Positions 26,308 to 36,778 are shown, counted from the first letter of the stretch. The stretch: 64,000 nucleotides of DNA from Acinetobacter oleivorans DR1 (GCF_000196795.1 NC_014259.1:2976001-3040000), one strand, 5' to 3'. The notes: generated by a model not told the origin, from the letters alone. Numbers and translations: made by a program.

Positions 26308-27900
26308 TTAAAGAGATGCTTTAATTAACTGTCTGGTATATTCAGTTTTCGGTTTAGAAAATAGGAGTTCTGTTTCCTGGTACTCAACGACTTTGCCATG
26401 ACGTAATACCATCACTTTATGGCACAGTGATTTCACTATATTTAAATCATGACTAATAAAAATATAACTTAACTGCTCTTTTTGCTGTAATTGTCGCAAC
26501 AACTTGATCATAGCTTTTTGCGTGGTCCGATCTAAAGCCGATGTAGGTTCATCCAAAACTAAAAGTTTCGGCTGAACCACTAAAGCTCTAGCTAAGGCCA
26601 CACGTTGACGTTGACCGCCTGAAAGTTCATGAGGATAACGATGTTGAAAATCTTCAGCTAATTCAACTTTTACCAAAGCTGATTCAACTTCCTGTTTGAT
26701 CTCGTTATCAGCCACTGCTTTCACTTTTAAACCTTCAGCAATAATCTGCCCCACCGTCATACGAGGGTTTAAACTGCCAAATGGGTCTTGGAATACAAGT
26801 TGAAAATCTGATCTCATCAATCGTAGCACTTTTGGCTGTAACTGATTCAAATCTTGCTCTAAAAAAACAATTTGCCCTTTACTCTTAACAAGCTGAACCA
26901 AAGCAAGGGCTAAAGATGACTTACCCGCACCACTTTCACCAACCACTCCAAGTGATTCACCTTGAGCAAGATCGAAACTCAAATCTTCTATTACGGTGAA
27001 ATATCCTTGAATACGATTTAAAATTCCTTTTCTTATAGGAAATTGCACGCTGAGCTGTCGAACTGATAAAACATTCTGTTGAACGGGTCTAGACTCTACA
27101 CTTCCCAAATCATGATCTAATAACTGTGCTGTATAAGTTGTTTTAGGGTTTGCAAAGATTTGGCTCAGTTCACCTTGCTCTACTACACGCCCACTTTGCA
27201 ATACAATCAGTTTCTCAGCATAGCGATGTACTAAATTTAGGTCGTGGCTAATTAAAATAAGTGCCATTCCATATTTTGCTTGTAAAGATTTTAATAGCTC
27301 TAAAATCTGTATCTGTAAGACCACATCCAACGCAGTCGTAGGTTCATCAGCAATCAAAATTTTAGGCTGAAGCACTAATGTCATCGCAATCATGACACGT
27401 TGTTTTTGTCCACCAGAGAGCTCATGTGGATAGCGTTTTAAAAGTTGTTCTGGTTCAACAATTCCCACATCTTCTAGCAGTTCAACTATTTGTTGTCGAA
27501 CCTCGCGTTTTGAAAAACCTGATAAAAGAAGATTTTCCCCTATGATTTTTTCAACCCTATGTAGCGGATTTAACGCACTAGCAGGCTCCTGAAAAATCAT
27601 AGCGATTTGACGACCACGTAAATTTGATTGAGCTATTTCATCTAACTCAAGCATATTTTTTGAGCCAATCCAGACCTGACCCGTTACTTCTAATTTTTGT
27701 TGTAGCAATCCCATTATTGCTAAGCAGCTTATCGATTTACCTGAACCACTTTCGCCCACAATAGCGAGTGTTTCACCTTCACTTAAGGAAAAATTTAGAT
27801 CTTCTAATAGAATCTTTTGGTCTTTGGTTTGAACCGAAAGATGTTCTACCTTTAATAACGTTGAGGTGATATTTAAATTATTTTCTTGGGTCAAACGCAT
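26308..27900 (-). CDS. yejF: Peptide ABC transporter ATP-binding protein (fused double NBD)
   Basis: 530 residues from the ATG at 27900. The frame extends six codons further, but MRLTQENN is the likelier start. It contains two complete ABC cassettes in tandem, with Walker A GESGSGKS near 48 and GESGAGKS near 322, signatures LSGGQKQR and LSGGQRQR, and Walker B ILIADEPTTA and LLVLDEPTSA. The OppD-OppF fusion is diagnostic of YejF, which powers uptake of peptides and microcin C through YejABEF. Its start lies inside the end of yejE (23-base overlap). It is the last gene of the operon. Confidence 0.92.
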   Translation of the reverse strand: MRLTQENNLNITSTLLKVEHLSVQTKDQKILLEDLNFSLSEGETLAIVGESGSGKSISCLAIMGLLQQKLEVTGQVWIGSKNMLELDEIAQSNLRGRQIAMIFQEPASALNPLHRVEKIIGENLLLSGFSKREVRQQIVELLEDVGIVEPEQLLKRYPHELSGGQKQRVMIAMTLVLQPKILIADEPTTALDVVLQIQILELLKSLQAKYGMALILISHDLNLVHRYAEKLIVLQSGRVVEQGELSQIFANPKTTYTAQLLDHDLGSVESRPVQQNVLSVRQLSVQFPIRKGILNRIQGYFTVIEDLSFDLAQGESLGVVGESGAGKSSLALALVQLVKSKGQIVFLEQDLNQLQPKVLRLMRSDFQLVFQDPFGSLNPRMTVGQIIAEGLKVKAVADNEIKQEVESALVKVELAEDFQHRYPHELSGGQRQRVALARALVVQPKLLVLDEPTSALDRTTQKAMIKLLRQLQQKEQLSYIFISHDLNIVKSLCHKVMVLRHGKVVEYQETELLFSKPKTEYTRQLIKASL

Positions 27901-28888
27901 CACGGGCCGCCTCCCCAATATAAATTAAAAGTGAAAGAACAATAGCCAGACTAAAAAAGCCTGAAATTGCTAGCCATGGCGCATCTAAATTATTTTTACC
28001 TTGCAACAATAACTCGCCTAATGAGGCTGCATCGGGTGGCAGTCCATACCCTAAAAAATCAAGAGCAGTTAAAGCACTAATATTGGTTGTTAAAATAAAA
28101 GGTAACTGAGACAAACTCGAACTGATCGCATTGGGCAAAATATGCTTAAAAATAATAGCGCGATCGGTCACTCCCAAAACTTGGGCTGCACGAACATAAT
28201 CCAATTGGCGAGCTTTCAAAAATTCTGCTCTGACAATACCCACCAAAACGGTCCAGCCAAAAAATAACATAATGAAAAAGAGCCAATATACATTTGGAAC
28301 AAACATACTGACTAAAATCATGACCATAAAAAGCATGGGTAAGCCATTCCAGACCTCAACCAAACGTTGTCCTAATAAATCTACCCAACCGCCATAGTAA
28401 CCTTGAATGGCGCCTACGGTAATTCCAAATAAAGCGGAACAAAATGTTAAGGCTAAACCGAAAAGCAACGATACTCTTAATCCATAAAGAATACGGGCGA
28501 AAACATCCCTTCCTTGATCATCTGTTCCCAACCAGTTTTGCTTGGAGGGTGGTGAAGGTACAGGAACGGCCAAATCTAAATTGGAAGTTTGATATGAAAA
28601 TTGAATGAGCGGCCAAACTACCCATCCTTTAGCCTCAATAAGCGCTTGTACGGCGGGGTCTTTATAATCAGCTTCTGTTTCAAACACCCCACCAAACGCA
28701 GTTTCAGGATAAGTTTTTAACACGGGTAAATAGTAAGAATCTTCATACTTCACTAACAGCGGTTTATCGTTAGCAATCAACTCCGCCGCTAATGACAAAA
28801 TCAAAATCAGACTAAATAAAATGAAGCTGGCCCAGCCCAATTTATGCTGTCTAAAACGCTGTAATCGTGTACGCACAATCAGAGACAT
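27878..28888 (-). CDS. yejE: Peptide ABC transporter permease
   Basis: 336 residues. One N-terminal transmembrane helix (about 17-35) is followed by a periplasmic insertion of about 100 residues and then five helices of the BPD-transporter domain. The EAA-type loop reads RAAQVLGVTDRAIIFKHILPNA near 235. The sequence LGTDDQGRDVFARILYGLRVSL near 120 is typical of DppC/OppC-like subunits. It pairs with YejB in the inner membrane. The start overlaps the yejB stop by one base. Confidence 0.92.
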   Translation of the reverse strand: MSLIVRTRLQRFRQHKLGWASFILFSLILILSLAAELIANDKPLLVKYEDSYYLPVLKTYPETAFGGVFETEADYKDPAVQALIEAKGWVVWPLIQFSYQTSNLDLAVPVPSPPSKQNWLGTDDQGRDVFARILYGLRVSLLFGLALTFCSALFGITVGAIQGYYGGWVDLLGQRLVEVWNGLPMLFMVMILVSMFVPNVYWLFFIMLFFGWTVLVGIVRAEFLKARQLDYVRAAQVLGVTDRAIIFKHILPNAISSSLSQLPFILTTNISALTALDFLGYGLPPDAASLGELLLQGKNNLDAPWLAISGFFSLAIVLSLLIYIGEAARDAFDPRK

Positions 28889-29940
28889 TACTTGCCTCCT
28901 TGTGCGTCAAAGTGAATTCGTGGATCAATCCATTGGTACAACACATCACATATGAGACGTAAAATTAGGCTAAATAAAGTAAAGAAAAATAAAACCCCAA
29001 AAATAACAGGATAGTCACGCTGGACAATTGCTTCAAAGCCCAACAAACCCACCCCATCTAAATGGAAAATAATTTCTACAAACAGATTACCCACAAAGAA
29101 AATGCCCGCTAACACTTCTGGCAAGCCTGCGAGCACAACTAAAATGGCATTACGAAAAACATGCTTATATAAGACCTGTTGGCTGTTCAAACCTTTTGCA
29201 TAGGCTGCCAAAACGTAAGGTTTATTGAGTTCTTCTAAAAATGAGTATTTAGTTAAATAGGTTAAACTGGCAAAACCGCCTAATACCATCGTAATCAGTG
29301 GCAAAGTCATATGCCATAAATAATCGGTAACTTTGCCCCAAAGACTAAGTTGATGAAAGTTATCTGATACTAAATTTTGTAAGGGAAACCATTGAAAATA
29401 AGAGCCACCTGCAAAAAAAACAACTAACAAAATGGCAAATACAAAACTTGGTACAGCATATCCCACTACAAGAACTAACGAGGTGGACCGATCAAACCAT
29501 GAGCCTTGCTGTTTTGCTTTCTTAATTCCCAGCGGAATAGAAATTAAATAAATCAGAAAAGTGCTCACCAGTCCAAGTGAAATCGAAACAGGTATTTTTT
29601 CCCACAACAATTGCACGACTGGTTTATCTTTAAAGAAACTTTGCCCAAAATCTAAAGTTAAATAGCCTTTTAACATTAGAAAAAATCTTTCAGGGGCAGA
29701 ACGATCAAAGCCGTACTGAGCCTTAATTTGCTCAACCATTTCAGGGCTTAAACCTTGAGCACCTTGATAATAAGTTTCTGCACTCAATGCACGACCAACT
29801 CCCAAATCACTTTGTGCCTGATGTATTGCTTGCTCAACTGGCCCACCCGGTGCAATTTGCACAACCACAAAGTTAATCAATAAAATGACAAACAATGTGG
29901 GAATCATTAAAAGAAGTCGCTTCAGAATATATGAACCCAT
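28888..29940 (-). CDS. yejB: Peptide ABC transporter permease
   Basis: 350 residues. The DppB/OppB-like N-terminus MGSYILKRLLLMIPTLFVI is followed by a periplasmic stretch with AQYGFDRSAPERFF and five helices. The EAA loop is LAAYAKGLNSQQVLYKHVFRNA near 240. It forms the transmembrane channel with YejE. The gene is 31 bases downstream of yejA. Confidence 0.92.
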   Translation of the reverse strand: MGSYILKRLLLMIPTLFVILLINFVVVQIAPGGPVEQAIHQAQSDLGVGRALSAETYYQGAQGLSPEMVEQIKAQYGFDRSAPERFFLMLKGYLTLDFGQSFFKDKPVVQLLWEKIPVSISLGLVSTFLIYLISIPLGIKKAKQQGSWFDRSTSLVLVVGYAVPSFVFAILLVVFFAGGSYFQWFPLQNLVSDNFHQLSLWGKVTDYLWHMTLPLITMVLGGFASLTYLTKYSFLEELNKPYVLAAYAKGLNSQQVLYKHVFRNAILVVLAGLPEVLAGIFFVGNLFVEIIFHLDGVGLLGFEAIVQRDYPVIFGVLFFFTLFSLILRLICDVLYQWIDPRIHFDAQGGK

Positions 29941-29971
29941 ATAACAGGATTTCCTTTATGGCAGGTGCTTT

Positions 29972-31807
29972 TTATTGTTGATGTAAATATTTGGCAACTG
30001 TTTTGGCTTTGTTTGCATCACTCCACCAATATTCTATTCCGGAAGAAAGTGCTGGTTTAACTTTAGGTTGTTGATACATATTCCAATAAGCATACCAGTT
30101 TTCACCTTTACCATAGGTCGGAATTTGATAATAACCAGCTCTAAGCAATCGATCGAGAATGCGAGTATAAATAATCTGTTGTTCACGGCTTTTACTTGCA
30201 ACGAGTTTTGAAATCACTTGATCAATTACTGGGTTGCGAATACCTGCATAATTATAATTCCCATCCTGCGCTGCGGCGATACTTCCCCAAAACTGAGTTT
30301 GTTCATTGCCCGGGTTGAGAGATTGCGGCAGATTCATTGTGGTCATATCAAAATCGTAACGACGAGTCCTTTCTAAATATTGCGGAGCATCGACCTGACG
30401 CAAATTAACTGCAATGCCTAACTTTTTTAGGTTACGAATAAAAGGTAAAAGTGTTCGTTGTTTACCATCTTGCTGAATTAAGAACTCAAGCTGAACTTTT
30501 TTTCCTTCTGGCGTAAATAATTGCCCTTCTTTAACTTTATAACCAGCCTGTATGAGTAATTGTCTGGCTGTTAACAAGTTCTGACGGTTGAACCCACTTG
30601 CATCCGACACTGGATATTTCCAGTTTGCTAAAACACCTTGTTGCATGAGTGGAGATAACTTAGGCAATAACGGTTTTAACAAGTCTAATTCAGTTTTTGA
30701 AGGTCGACCTGTTGCTGCTAATTCACTATTTTCAAAATAACTTTGAAGACGTTGATATTGACCATAAAACAAAGCTTTATTTTGCCATTCAAAGTCATAG
30801 GCATAGGTTAAGGCTTGTCTAAAACGAATATCATTTAAAGGTTTTCGTCTGGTGTTAAAAACATAACTTTCAGTGGCAATCGGGTTATGGTGACGAAACT
30901 TATATTGAGTAACCAGTCCAGCTTTTACGGCAGGAAAACGATAATCTGTTACCCATTTTTTAGGATTAGTTTCTTCATGCAAAGTGTATTGCCCAGATTT
31001 AAATCCTTCAAAAGCAATATCCCAATTTCGATAATAGACATATTTTAATCGGTCAAAATTATAACGCCCCTTGTTAATAGGCAAATCTTTTGCCCAATAA
31101 TTTGGGTTTCTTTTATAACTAATGCTTCTACCTGCATCAACTCGTTCAACTACATATGGCCCCGAACCAATAATCGGTTGTAGGGTAATTCGCCTAAAAT
31201 CTCTTTTTTGCCAATCTGCTTTTGAATAAATCGGTAAGGTTGCCAAAATGAATGGCATTTTAGGATTATGGGTAGACTTAAAACTAAACTTTACCTGATG
31301 GGCGTTTATTACTTCTGTTTTTGCCAAATCAGCAAGGTACATCTGTAAACCTAAATTGGACTTCGTCTGATAGGCATCAAAACTAAATTTAACATCTGCC
31401 GCTGTGACTGGCTGTCCATTACTAAAACGCGCTTTAGGGTTTAAATAGAAAGTAACAGACTGCGTTTTTTCTGGGTCATAACTCACTTTCTCAGCTAAAA
31501 GCGGATATAAAACCCCGACCTCATCTAATGATTGAGTCATTAAAGTATCAAAAAGATAATTAACGCCCTCAGTAGCATTCCCCTTACCATTCATACTATT
31601 GAGGTTATCAAAAGTTCCTTGAGCTGCCTGACTTAACAGACCACCTTTAGGAGCATTCGGGTTTGCATATGGCATAGCCAACATTCCTAAATATTTAGGT
31701 TTGGAATGAATCGCTATATATGAAGTGGTTTGCTGTGCCGAAAAAACTGCATGCGAAACGACACTGAGCCCGACTAGCAGGCTCAGTTGAAAAGATGATT
31801 TATGCAT
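29972..31807 (-). CDS. yejA: Periplasmic solute-binding protein of the peptide transporter
   Basis: 611 residues. A signal peptide (MHKSSFQLSLLVGLSVVSHA, cut near AVFSA) precedes an SBP family 5 fold with GMLAMPYANPNAPKGG near 45, VTAADVKFSFDAYQ near 140 and PIIGSGPYVVERVD near 205. YejA captures oligopeptides, and microcin C in other bacteria, in the periplasm. The operon order is yejA-yejB-yejE-yejF, as in enterobacteria. The mltD gene lies 15 bases upstream on the same strand, so read-through is possible. Confidence 0.92.
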   Translation of the reverse strand: MHKSSFQLSLLVGLSVVSHAVFSAQQTTSYIAIHSKPKYLGMLAMPYANPNAPKGGLLSQAAQGTFDNLNSMNGKGNATEGVNYLFDTLMTQSLDEVGVLYPLLAEKVSYDPEKTQSVTFYLNPKARFSNGQPVTAADVKFSFDAYQTKSNLGLQMYLADLAKTEVINAHQVKFSFKSTHNPKMPFILATLPIYSKADWQKRDFRRITLQPIIGSGPYVVERVDAGRSISYKRNPNYWAKDLPINKGRYNFDRLKYVYYRNWDIAFEGFKSGQYTLHEETNPKKWVTDYRFPAVKAGLVTQYKFRHHNPIATESYVFNTRRKPLNDIRFRQALTYAYDFEWQNKALFYGQYQRLQSYFENSELAATGRPSKTELDLLKPLLPKLSPLMQQGVLANWKYPVSDASGFNRQNLLTARQLLIQAGYKVKEGQLFTPEGKKVQLEFLIQQDGKQRTLLPFIRNLKKLGIAVNLRQVDAPQYLERTRRYDFDMTTMNLPQSLNPGNEQTQFWGSIAAAQDGNYNYAGIRNPVIDQVISKLVASKSREQQIIYTRILDRLLRAGYYQIPTYGKGENWYAYWNMYQQPKVKPALSSGIEYWWSDANKAKTVAKYLHQQ

Positions 31808-31822
31808 AAGTTGCTAATTATT

Positions 31823-34800
31823 TTATAAATTAGGCACTTTAATAACATCACCAATGCGAAGCTGAGTAGAAGGTGTCAAATTATTCAGCTCAGCCAAGAA
31901 ATTGGTTTCTAAACCATATTTGCTAGCAAGACCAATTAATGTATCACCACGCTTCACTTTGTATTCCACAACAGTTTTTGGAATCACAATATTTTGACCG
32001 CGCTGTAAATTAGCACTCGCTTTTAATGCATTCATTTCAGCAAGTTCACGAACTGAAATGCCTGCACGGCTCGCAATACTATTTAAAGACTCTCCAGATT
32101 TCACAGTATATCTTTCAGTGTTTTTACCAGCCACAACTGTTTTAGTTGAAGACTTGGTGTCTACTTTAGCTGTTTCTACTGTAGGTACATCACCTGTTAG
32201 CTTTAAACGTTGCCCGACACGAACGCTACTGGTACGTGAAAGACCATTTAATGAAGCAAGGTAGTCCAACTGTAAGTGGTAACGGTTAGCGATATTACCT
32301 AAGCTATCACCAGATTTAACTGTATAAGTTTCTGGTGTTTCTTCTTTAGTATTTTTAGAAGGCTTAGTTGGTGCTTCTTCTTCAACTGTACCTGTGAGTT
32401 TTAAACGTTGACCAGCACGTAACCCAGCAGTACGAGACAAACCATTTAAGTCAGCCAAATAACCTGTTTGTAAGTTATATTTACTTGCAATCGCATTTAA
32501 GCTATCACCCGACTTTACAACGTATTGTTCTGGAACACTTAACCCTGCTGGTACTTTTATCGTTTGACCAAGCTGTACATGGCTATTTGCTTTTAGGTTA
32601 TTTAACTCGGCTAACTCAGCTAGGCTAATTTTTGATTTCGTTGCAATACTCGATAAAGTATCACCGCGCTGTACTTTATAGCCTTCTGTTTTATAAGAAA
32701 TACTAACAGCAGCTTTCTCAGATTTACTAGAAGTTTTAGTTTCAGCAACTTCATCTACAGAAATATCTTGTGTAGGTACATTAATTTTTTGGCCAGCCAT
32801 CAAGTTACTACCAGCCGATAAACCTGGCGTTAATTCAGCAAGTTCTTGATTAGAGAGCGCATAACGATCTGCAATTAATTTAAGGTATTCACCGCGCTTC
32901 ACAGTATAACTTTTCGTTGCTATACGCTTTGCATTTGCTTGAACTGCTTTCGGCTCAACTTTCGTACTTGAGCGACTATTCTTCGGCTCTTTTAACAGTA
33001 ATTTTTGCCCAACAAACAGACCATCTGTTACTGATAAATCGTTATATTCAGCCAATTGTCTTACTGACAAATTAAACTGATTAGCAACACCGCTTAAACT
33101 GTCATTAGCTTCAACTACATATACATCTGGTTTAGCTGTACTTTTCGATGTTGGTTGAGTTTCTTGCGGTTTAGCATCATAGAGGTAAAGCGTTGAACCT
33201 ACATATAACGTCTTTTCAGGGTCAATCTGGTTCCACTTCGCAACATCGCGCCAGTTTACGCCATTTTTCATTGCAATAACGGCCAACGTGTCACCCGGTA
33301 AAACGGTATAAGTACTGCGCTTACCTTTAGGCTGTACAACCACTACATCAGTATCAGTCTTAATGTAAGGTTTGTCTTTATTACGTTGTCCGTCCTCAGA
33401 GTTCGCTACGGTCACGTCTTCAGCTAAAGTTTTTGGGTAAGCAAAACCTCTACTGACCTCTTTACCTTGTTGCTCTGCAACTGACTGGCTCGTCTGAATT
33501 GCAGTTAACCTAATTTTGCCATCATACGGATCGACAATTTCAGTTCCTTTTGGTGCAATTGCTTTTAATTCAGCAACCACCTGATCTTTTTCAGCTTGTG
33601 TTGGTTGTGGCTCTAAAGCTTGCTGAACTGTTTCTTTCTCACCTTCAGCTCGAACTGCCGCTAAAATCTTTTCGCGCTCTGCAGCCGAAATTGGTGGCTC
33701 CATCTTAACAGGCTTCGTAATGTTAGCTGCATTGGTCACAGCTACAGGAATACGCGGCGCACTTGGTACATCCGCGGATGCTGCAAAAGCAGCTAACGCA
33801 TCTGAACCACGTGGTGTAGATTTTGAAATCGTTGAAGTATTCTTCACTGGTGAAGAAGGTTTAACTGGCTGAACTTGTGTGGTTGGTGTTGTTCTTGTTG
33901 TCACTGTAGTAGAAGGACTAACAGTTGTAGGTGTAGATGGTGAAGTTGCATTTGCCCACCAACCTGAGCTACCACCCGTTTTTTTCCCTTTTAATTTATT
34001 ATCAATTGAAGGACTTAAATCTGCTGGAATCAAAATACGCATTGGACTCGCAGGGTCTACTGCTTCACCACGATATCCTGGGTTCAATGCATAAAGTTCT
34101 GCACGGCTTAATCCTGCTGTAGAAGCAATTTCATTTAACGTTAAAGGTGCAGATAAAGTCACTTCACGGAAATGGGGTCTATTTGCAATAGGTGGTAGTT
34201 CTACACCATAAGCCTTTGGATTTTTAATAATTTGAGCAACAGCTAAGAAACGTGGAACATAGTTCATTGTTTCTTGAGGCAATTTTAATGACCAATAATC
34301 AGTTGGCAAACCAGCAGCTTGGTTGCGGTTAATCGCTTGCTGAATACGTCCAGGGCCAGCATTATAAGCAGCTAATGCAAGTTCCCAAGAACCAAATTGG
34401 TTATAAAGGCTTCCTAAAAACTCATAAGCTGCGCGAGTCGATTCAACCACATCTCGGCGCCCATCATACATACCTGTTTGCTTTAAGCCATAAATACGGC
34501 CAGTACTTGGAATAAACTGCCAAAGGCCCGCTGCTGCTGCACTACTTGTTGCAGCTGGGTCATAAGAACTTTCAATTACCGGTAATAATGCAAGTTCTGT
34601 CGGTAAGCCACGGCGTTCAGCTTCTTTCACAGTATGGTACAAATAACGACTGGCACGAGCACTCAAGCGATCAAGGTAAGGCTGACGAGAAATAAACCAG
34701 CTACGCTGAGCTTCAATACGTGAATCCCAATGATTCAAGTCCATTTTGAAACCAACAGACATACGCTTCCAGACATCACCATGCTTCAAAATAAGCAGAC

Positions 34801-35038
34801 GATCGCCTTCTACAGCGCGCATATCGGTTGCTGAAAGTAAGTCTTCCAAAGAGTCAAGACTACTCGCATCTAAATAACCTGCACCACTGACCTGTTTCGA
34901 TTTTGAGGTTTTTGCAGATTGCGGAGTCGATGAACAGCCTGTTGTAATACCCAACGCAGCTAAAGCAGAGCTAAGTACGGTAATTTTGAACAATGATGCC
35001 GCAGATGGCTGCCACACAAATGTGGTTGGTTTATACAT
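31823..35038 (-). CDS. mltD: MltD-type membrane-bound lytic murein transglycosylase with eight LysM repeats
   Basis: 1071 residues from the ATG at 35038, which has GGAAG upstream. The longer frame to 35134 has no such site. The N-terminus looks like a lipoprotein signal (hydrophobic core ending ITTGC). The SLT catalytic domain is at about 130-270: LLPVIESSYDPAATS carries the catalytic Glu near 155, followed by AAGLWQFIPSTGRIYGL and ALAAYNAGPGRI. A Thr/Pro/Ser linker follows. From about residue 570 there are eight LysM modules (YTVLPGDTL, YVVEANDSL, YTVKRGEYL, YKVQRGDTL, YVVKSGDSL, YTVKSGDSL, YTVKSGESL, YKVKRGDTL). E. coli MltD has two. The enzyme cleaves peptidoglycan glycan strands. Confidence 0.92.
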   Translation of the reverse strand: MYKPTTFVWQPSAASLFKITVLSSALAALGITTGCSSTPQSAKTSKSKQVSGAGYLDASSLDSLEDLLSATDMRAVEGDRLLILKHGDVWKRMSVGFKMDLNHWDSRIEAQRSWFISRQPYLDRLSARASRYLYHTVKEAERRGLPTELALLPVIESSYDPAATSSAAAAGLWQFIPSTGRIYGLKQTGMYDGRRDVVESTRAAYEFLGSLYNQFGSWELALAAYNAGPGRIQQAINRNQAAGLPTDYWSLKLPQETMNYVPRFLAVAQIIKNPKAYGVELPPIANRPHFREVTLSAPLTLNEIASTAGLSRAELYALNPGYRGEAVDPASPMRILIPADLSPSIDNKLKGKKTGGSSGWWANATSPSTPTTVSPSTTVTTRTTPTTQVQPVKPSSPVKNTSTISKSTPRGSDALAAFAASADVPSAPRIPVAVTNAANITKPVKMEPPISAAEREKILAAVRAEGEKETVQQALEPQPTQAEKDQVVAELKAIAPKGTEIVDPYDGKIRLTAIQTSQSVAEQQGKEVSRGFAYPKTLAEDVTVANSEDGQRNKDKPYIKTDTDVVVVQPKGKRSTYTVLPGDTLAVIAMKNGVNWRDVAKWNQIDPEKTLYVGSTLYLYDAKPQETQPTSKSTAKPDVYVVEANDSLSGVANQFNLSVRQLAEYNDLSVTDGLFVGQKLLLKEPKNSRSSTKVEPKAVQANAKRIATKSYTVKRGEYLKLIADRYALSNQELAELTPGLSAGSNLMAGQKINVPTQDISVDEVAETKTSSKSEKAAVSISYKTEGYKVQRGDTLSSIATKSKISLAELAELNNLKANSHVQLGQTIKVPAGLSVPEQYVVKSGDSLNAIASKYNLQTGYLADLNGLSRTAGLRAGQRLKLTGTVEEEAPTKPSKNTKEETPETYTVKSGDSLGNIANRYHLQLDYLASLNGLSRTSSVRVGQRLKLTGDVPTVETAKVDTKSSTKTVVAGKNTERYTVKSGESLNSIASRAGISVRELAEMNALKASANLQRGQNIVIPKTVVEYKVKRGDTLIGLASKYGLETNFLAELNNLTPSTQLRIGDVIKVPNL

Positions 35039-35271
35039 AAAAACTTCCAAACAACTCGCGTAATATTTTTTTGGGGTCTGGCCACAAACCCTAGGTCTTC
35101 GATGCCATTGTAGTAAAGCGTGCAAGATAGACAAGGCAATAATTTGATGTCATTTGCATGGAAATGTTACAAGAAATTAAAAAAACCTTGCTTTGTAACG
35201 ATGGAACCGAACTTTTTGCGTATACAATACACCATATTCAGTTCTTTTTCTTTTAGTTTAGGTTTCGATTT

Positions 35272-36648
35272 ATGTCTCAAACAATCACACTGTATGTTGA
35301 TGGTGCATGTCGTGGCAATCCGGGTTTAGGTGGTTGGGGCGCATATGTCATTACCGAGCAGGGTGAGCATAAATTATTTGGCGGTGAACCTGAGACAACC
35401 AATAACCGTATGGAGCTTACTGCTGCGATTGAGGGTGTTTCATTTTGCCCACCCGATGCTCACTTAATTATCTGGACAGATTCAAATTATGTGAAGCAAG
35501 GCATTACTGAATGGATTCATGGCTGGAAAAAGAAAAACTGGAAAGATGTAAAAAATCCTGACCTTTGGCAAAAATTAGATGCTGTATGTGCAGGTAGAAA
35601 TATTGAGTGGAACTGGATTAAAGGCCATGCTGGACATGCAGGCAACGAAATGGCCGATGAGCTTGCAAATATCGGAGCCGATCAAACCGCACTTCAAAAA
35701 AAAACAGTTCAAGCGACTGCTCTGCAAGATATAAAAAAGCCTGAAGAGGATTGGTTGCTTGATGACCCTTTTGGGTTTGATATGGCAGAAGTAGCCGAAG
35801 AAGATAATATTGATCTTGAACAGCCCGAAGAAGTTGAGATGATTATTGTGGAAGAAGAAGTTATTGAAGTTGAAGCTGCTGAACCAGAAAGTAAGCAATC
35901 CATTAATAATATTCATCCTCAAATTGTTGTGACTGAAGCCAAATTACAATTACAAGGGCCTCGACAACTGATTCTCGATACGGAAACCACTGGTTTTTAT
36001 TTCCAAGATGGCGACCGAATTATTGAGGTGGGCGCTATTGAAATGATTAACCGGAAACTTACCGGTAGCTCAATTCATATTTATATTAACCCGCAAAAAC
36101 CAGTGGGTGACTCAGAAAATATCCATGGTATCAGTGATAATTTCTTAAAAGATAAACCGCTCTATGCGGAAATTGCCGACACGCTCTTTGATTATCTAAA
36201 AGGCGCAGAGATTATTGCGCATAACGCAACCTTCGATATGAACTTCCTAGATATGGAGTTTAGACGCGCTGGCCTTCCCGCGCTTTCCGAAGTATGTGAG
36301 GTAACAGATACGTTAGCTTTAGCAAAAAGCAAACATCCTGGACAAAAAAACTCGCTTGATGCTCTTGTAAGACGTTATGAAATTCCAGCACGTGACCGTA
36401 CCTTCCACGGTGCATTACTCGATGCTGAAATTCTTTCAGACGTTTACCTAGCAATGACAGGTGGACAGGTTTCTTTTGATATAGATGCCTTATCCCAAAG
36501 TGAAAATAGCCAGAACACAACAAATAAAACTAGGATTCAAATTGACCTACCAGTTATTTACCCTTCTGAAGAAGAGCTAAATACACATGAGACTTGGGTC
36601 AAAGAATTTGAGAAAAAACATGGAGAACCTTGCCTTTTTGCAAAATAA
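35272..36648 (+). CDS. dnaQ: Ribonuclease HI fused to DNA polymerase III epsilon (proofreading exonuclease)
   Basis: 458 residues. Residues 1-137 are a complete RNase HI with Asp10, Glu48, Asp70, His119 and Asp129 in the expected motifs. Residues 140-228 are a very acidic linker. From about 230 comes DnaQ: DTETTG at 236-241, IAHNATFDMNFLD near 315-327 and FHGALLDAEILSDVY (His379, Asp384), a DEDDh exonuclease. The C-terminal tail would bind the polymerase alpha subunit. In E. coli rnhA and dnaQ are neighbouring divergent genes next to mltD. Here they form one reading frame, also next to mltD. Confidence 0.93.
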   Translation: MSQTITLYVDGACRGNPGLGGWGAYVITEQGEHKLFGGEPETTNNRMELTAAIEGVSFCPPDAHLIIWTDSNYVKQGITEWIHGWKKKNWKDVKNPDLWQKLDAVCAGRNIEWNWIKGHAGHAGNEMADELANIGADQTALQKKTVQATALQDIKKPEEDWLLDDPFGFDMAEVAEEDNIDLEQPEEVEMIIVEEEVIEVEAAEPESKQSINNIHPQIVVTEAKLQLQGPRQLILDTETTGFYFQDGDRIIEVGAIEMINRKLTGSSIHIYINPQKPVGDSENIHGISDNFLKDKPLYAEIADTLFDYLKGAEIIAHNATFDMNFLDMEFRRAGLPALSEVCEVTDTLALAKSKHPGQKNSLDALVRRYEIPARDRTFHGALLDAEILSDVYLAMTGGQVSFDIDALSQSENSQNTTNKTRIQIDLPVIYPSEEELNTHETWVKEFEKKHGEPCLFAK

Positions 36649-36778
36649 ATTTTTGATTCTTTAGCGTTTTTAGCTTTTCCCCTTTGTAAGTTAAGTTATA
36701 TTAGTCACATAGATTTTTAGCTCAAATTACCGAGCACTACGAATATAACAATTGATTTTTTTTCAAAGGGGAACGTTT

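Noticed and set aside
31823..33330. Repeated DNA blocks that at first suggest a repeat array
   Set aside because: They encode the diverged LysM protein modules of mltD. No CRISPR-like regular spacing or identical repeats.
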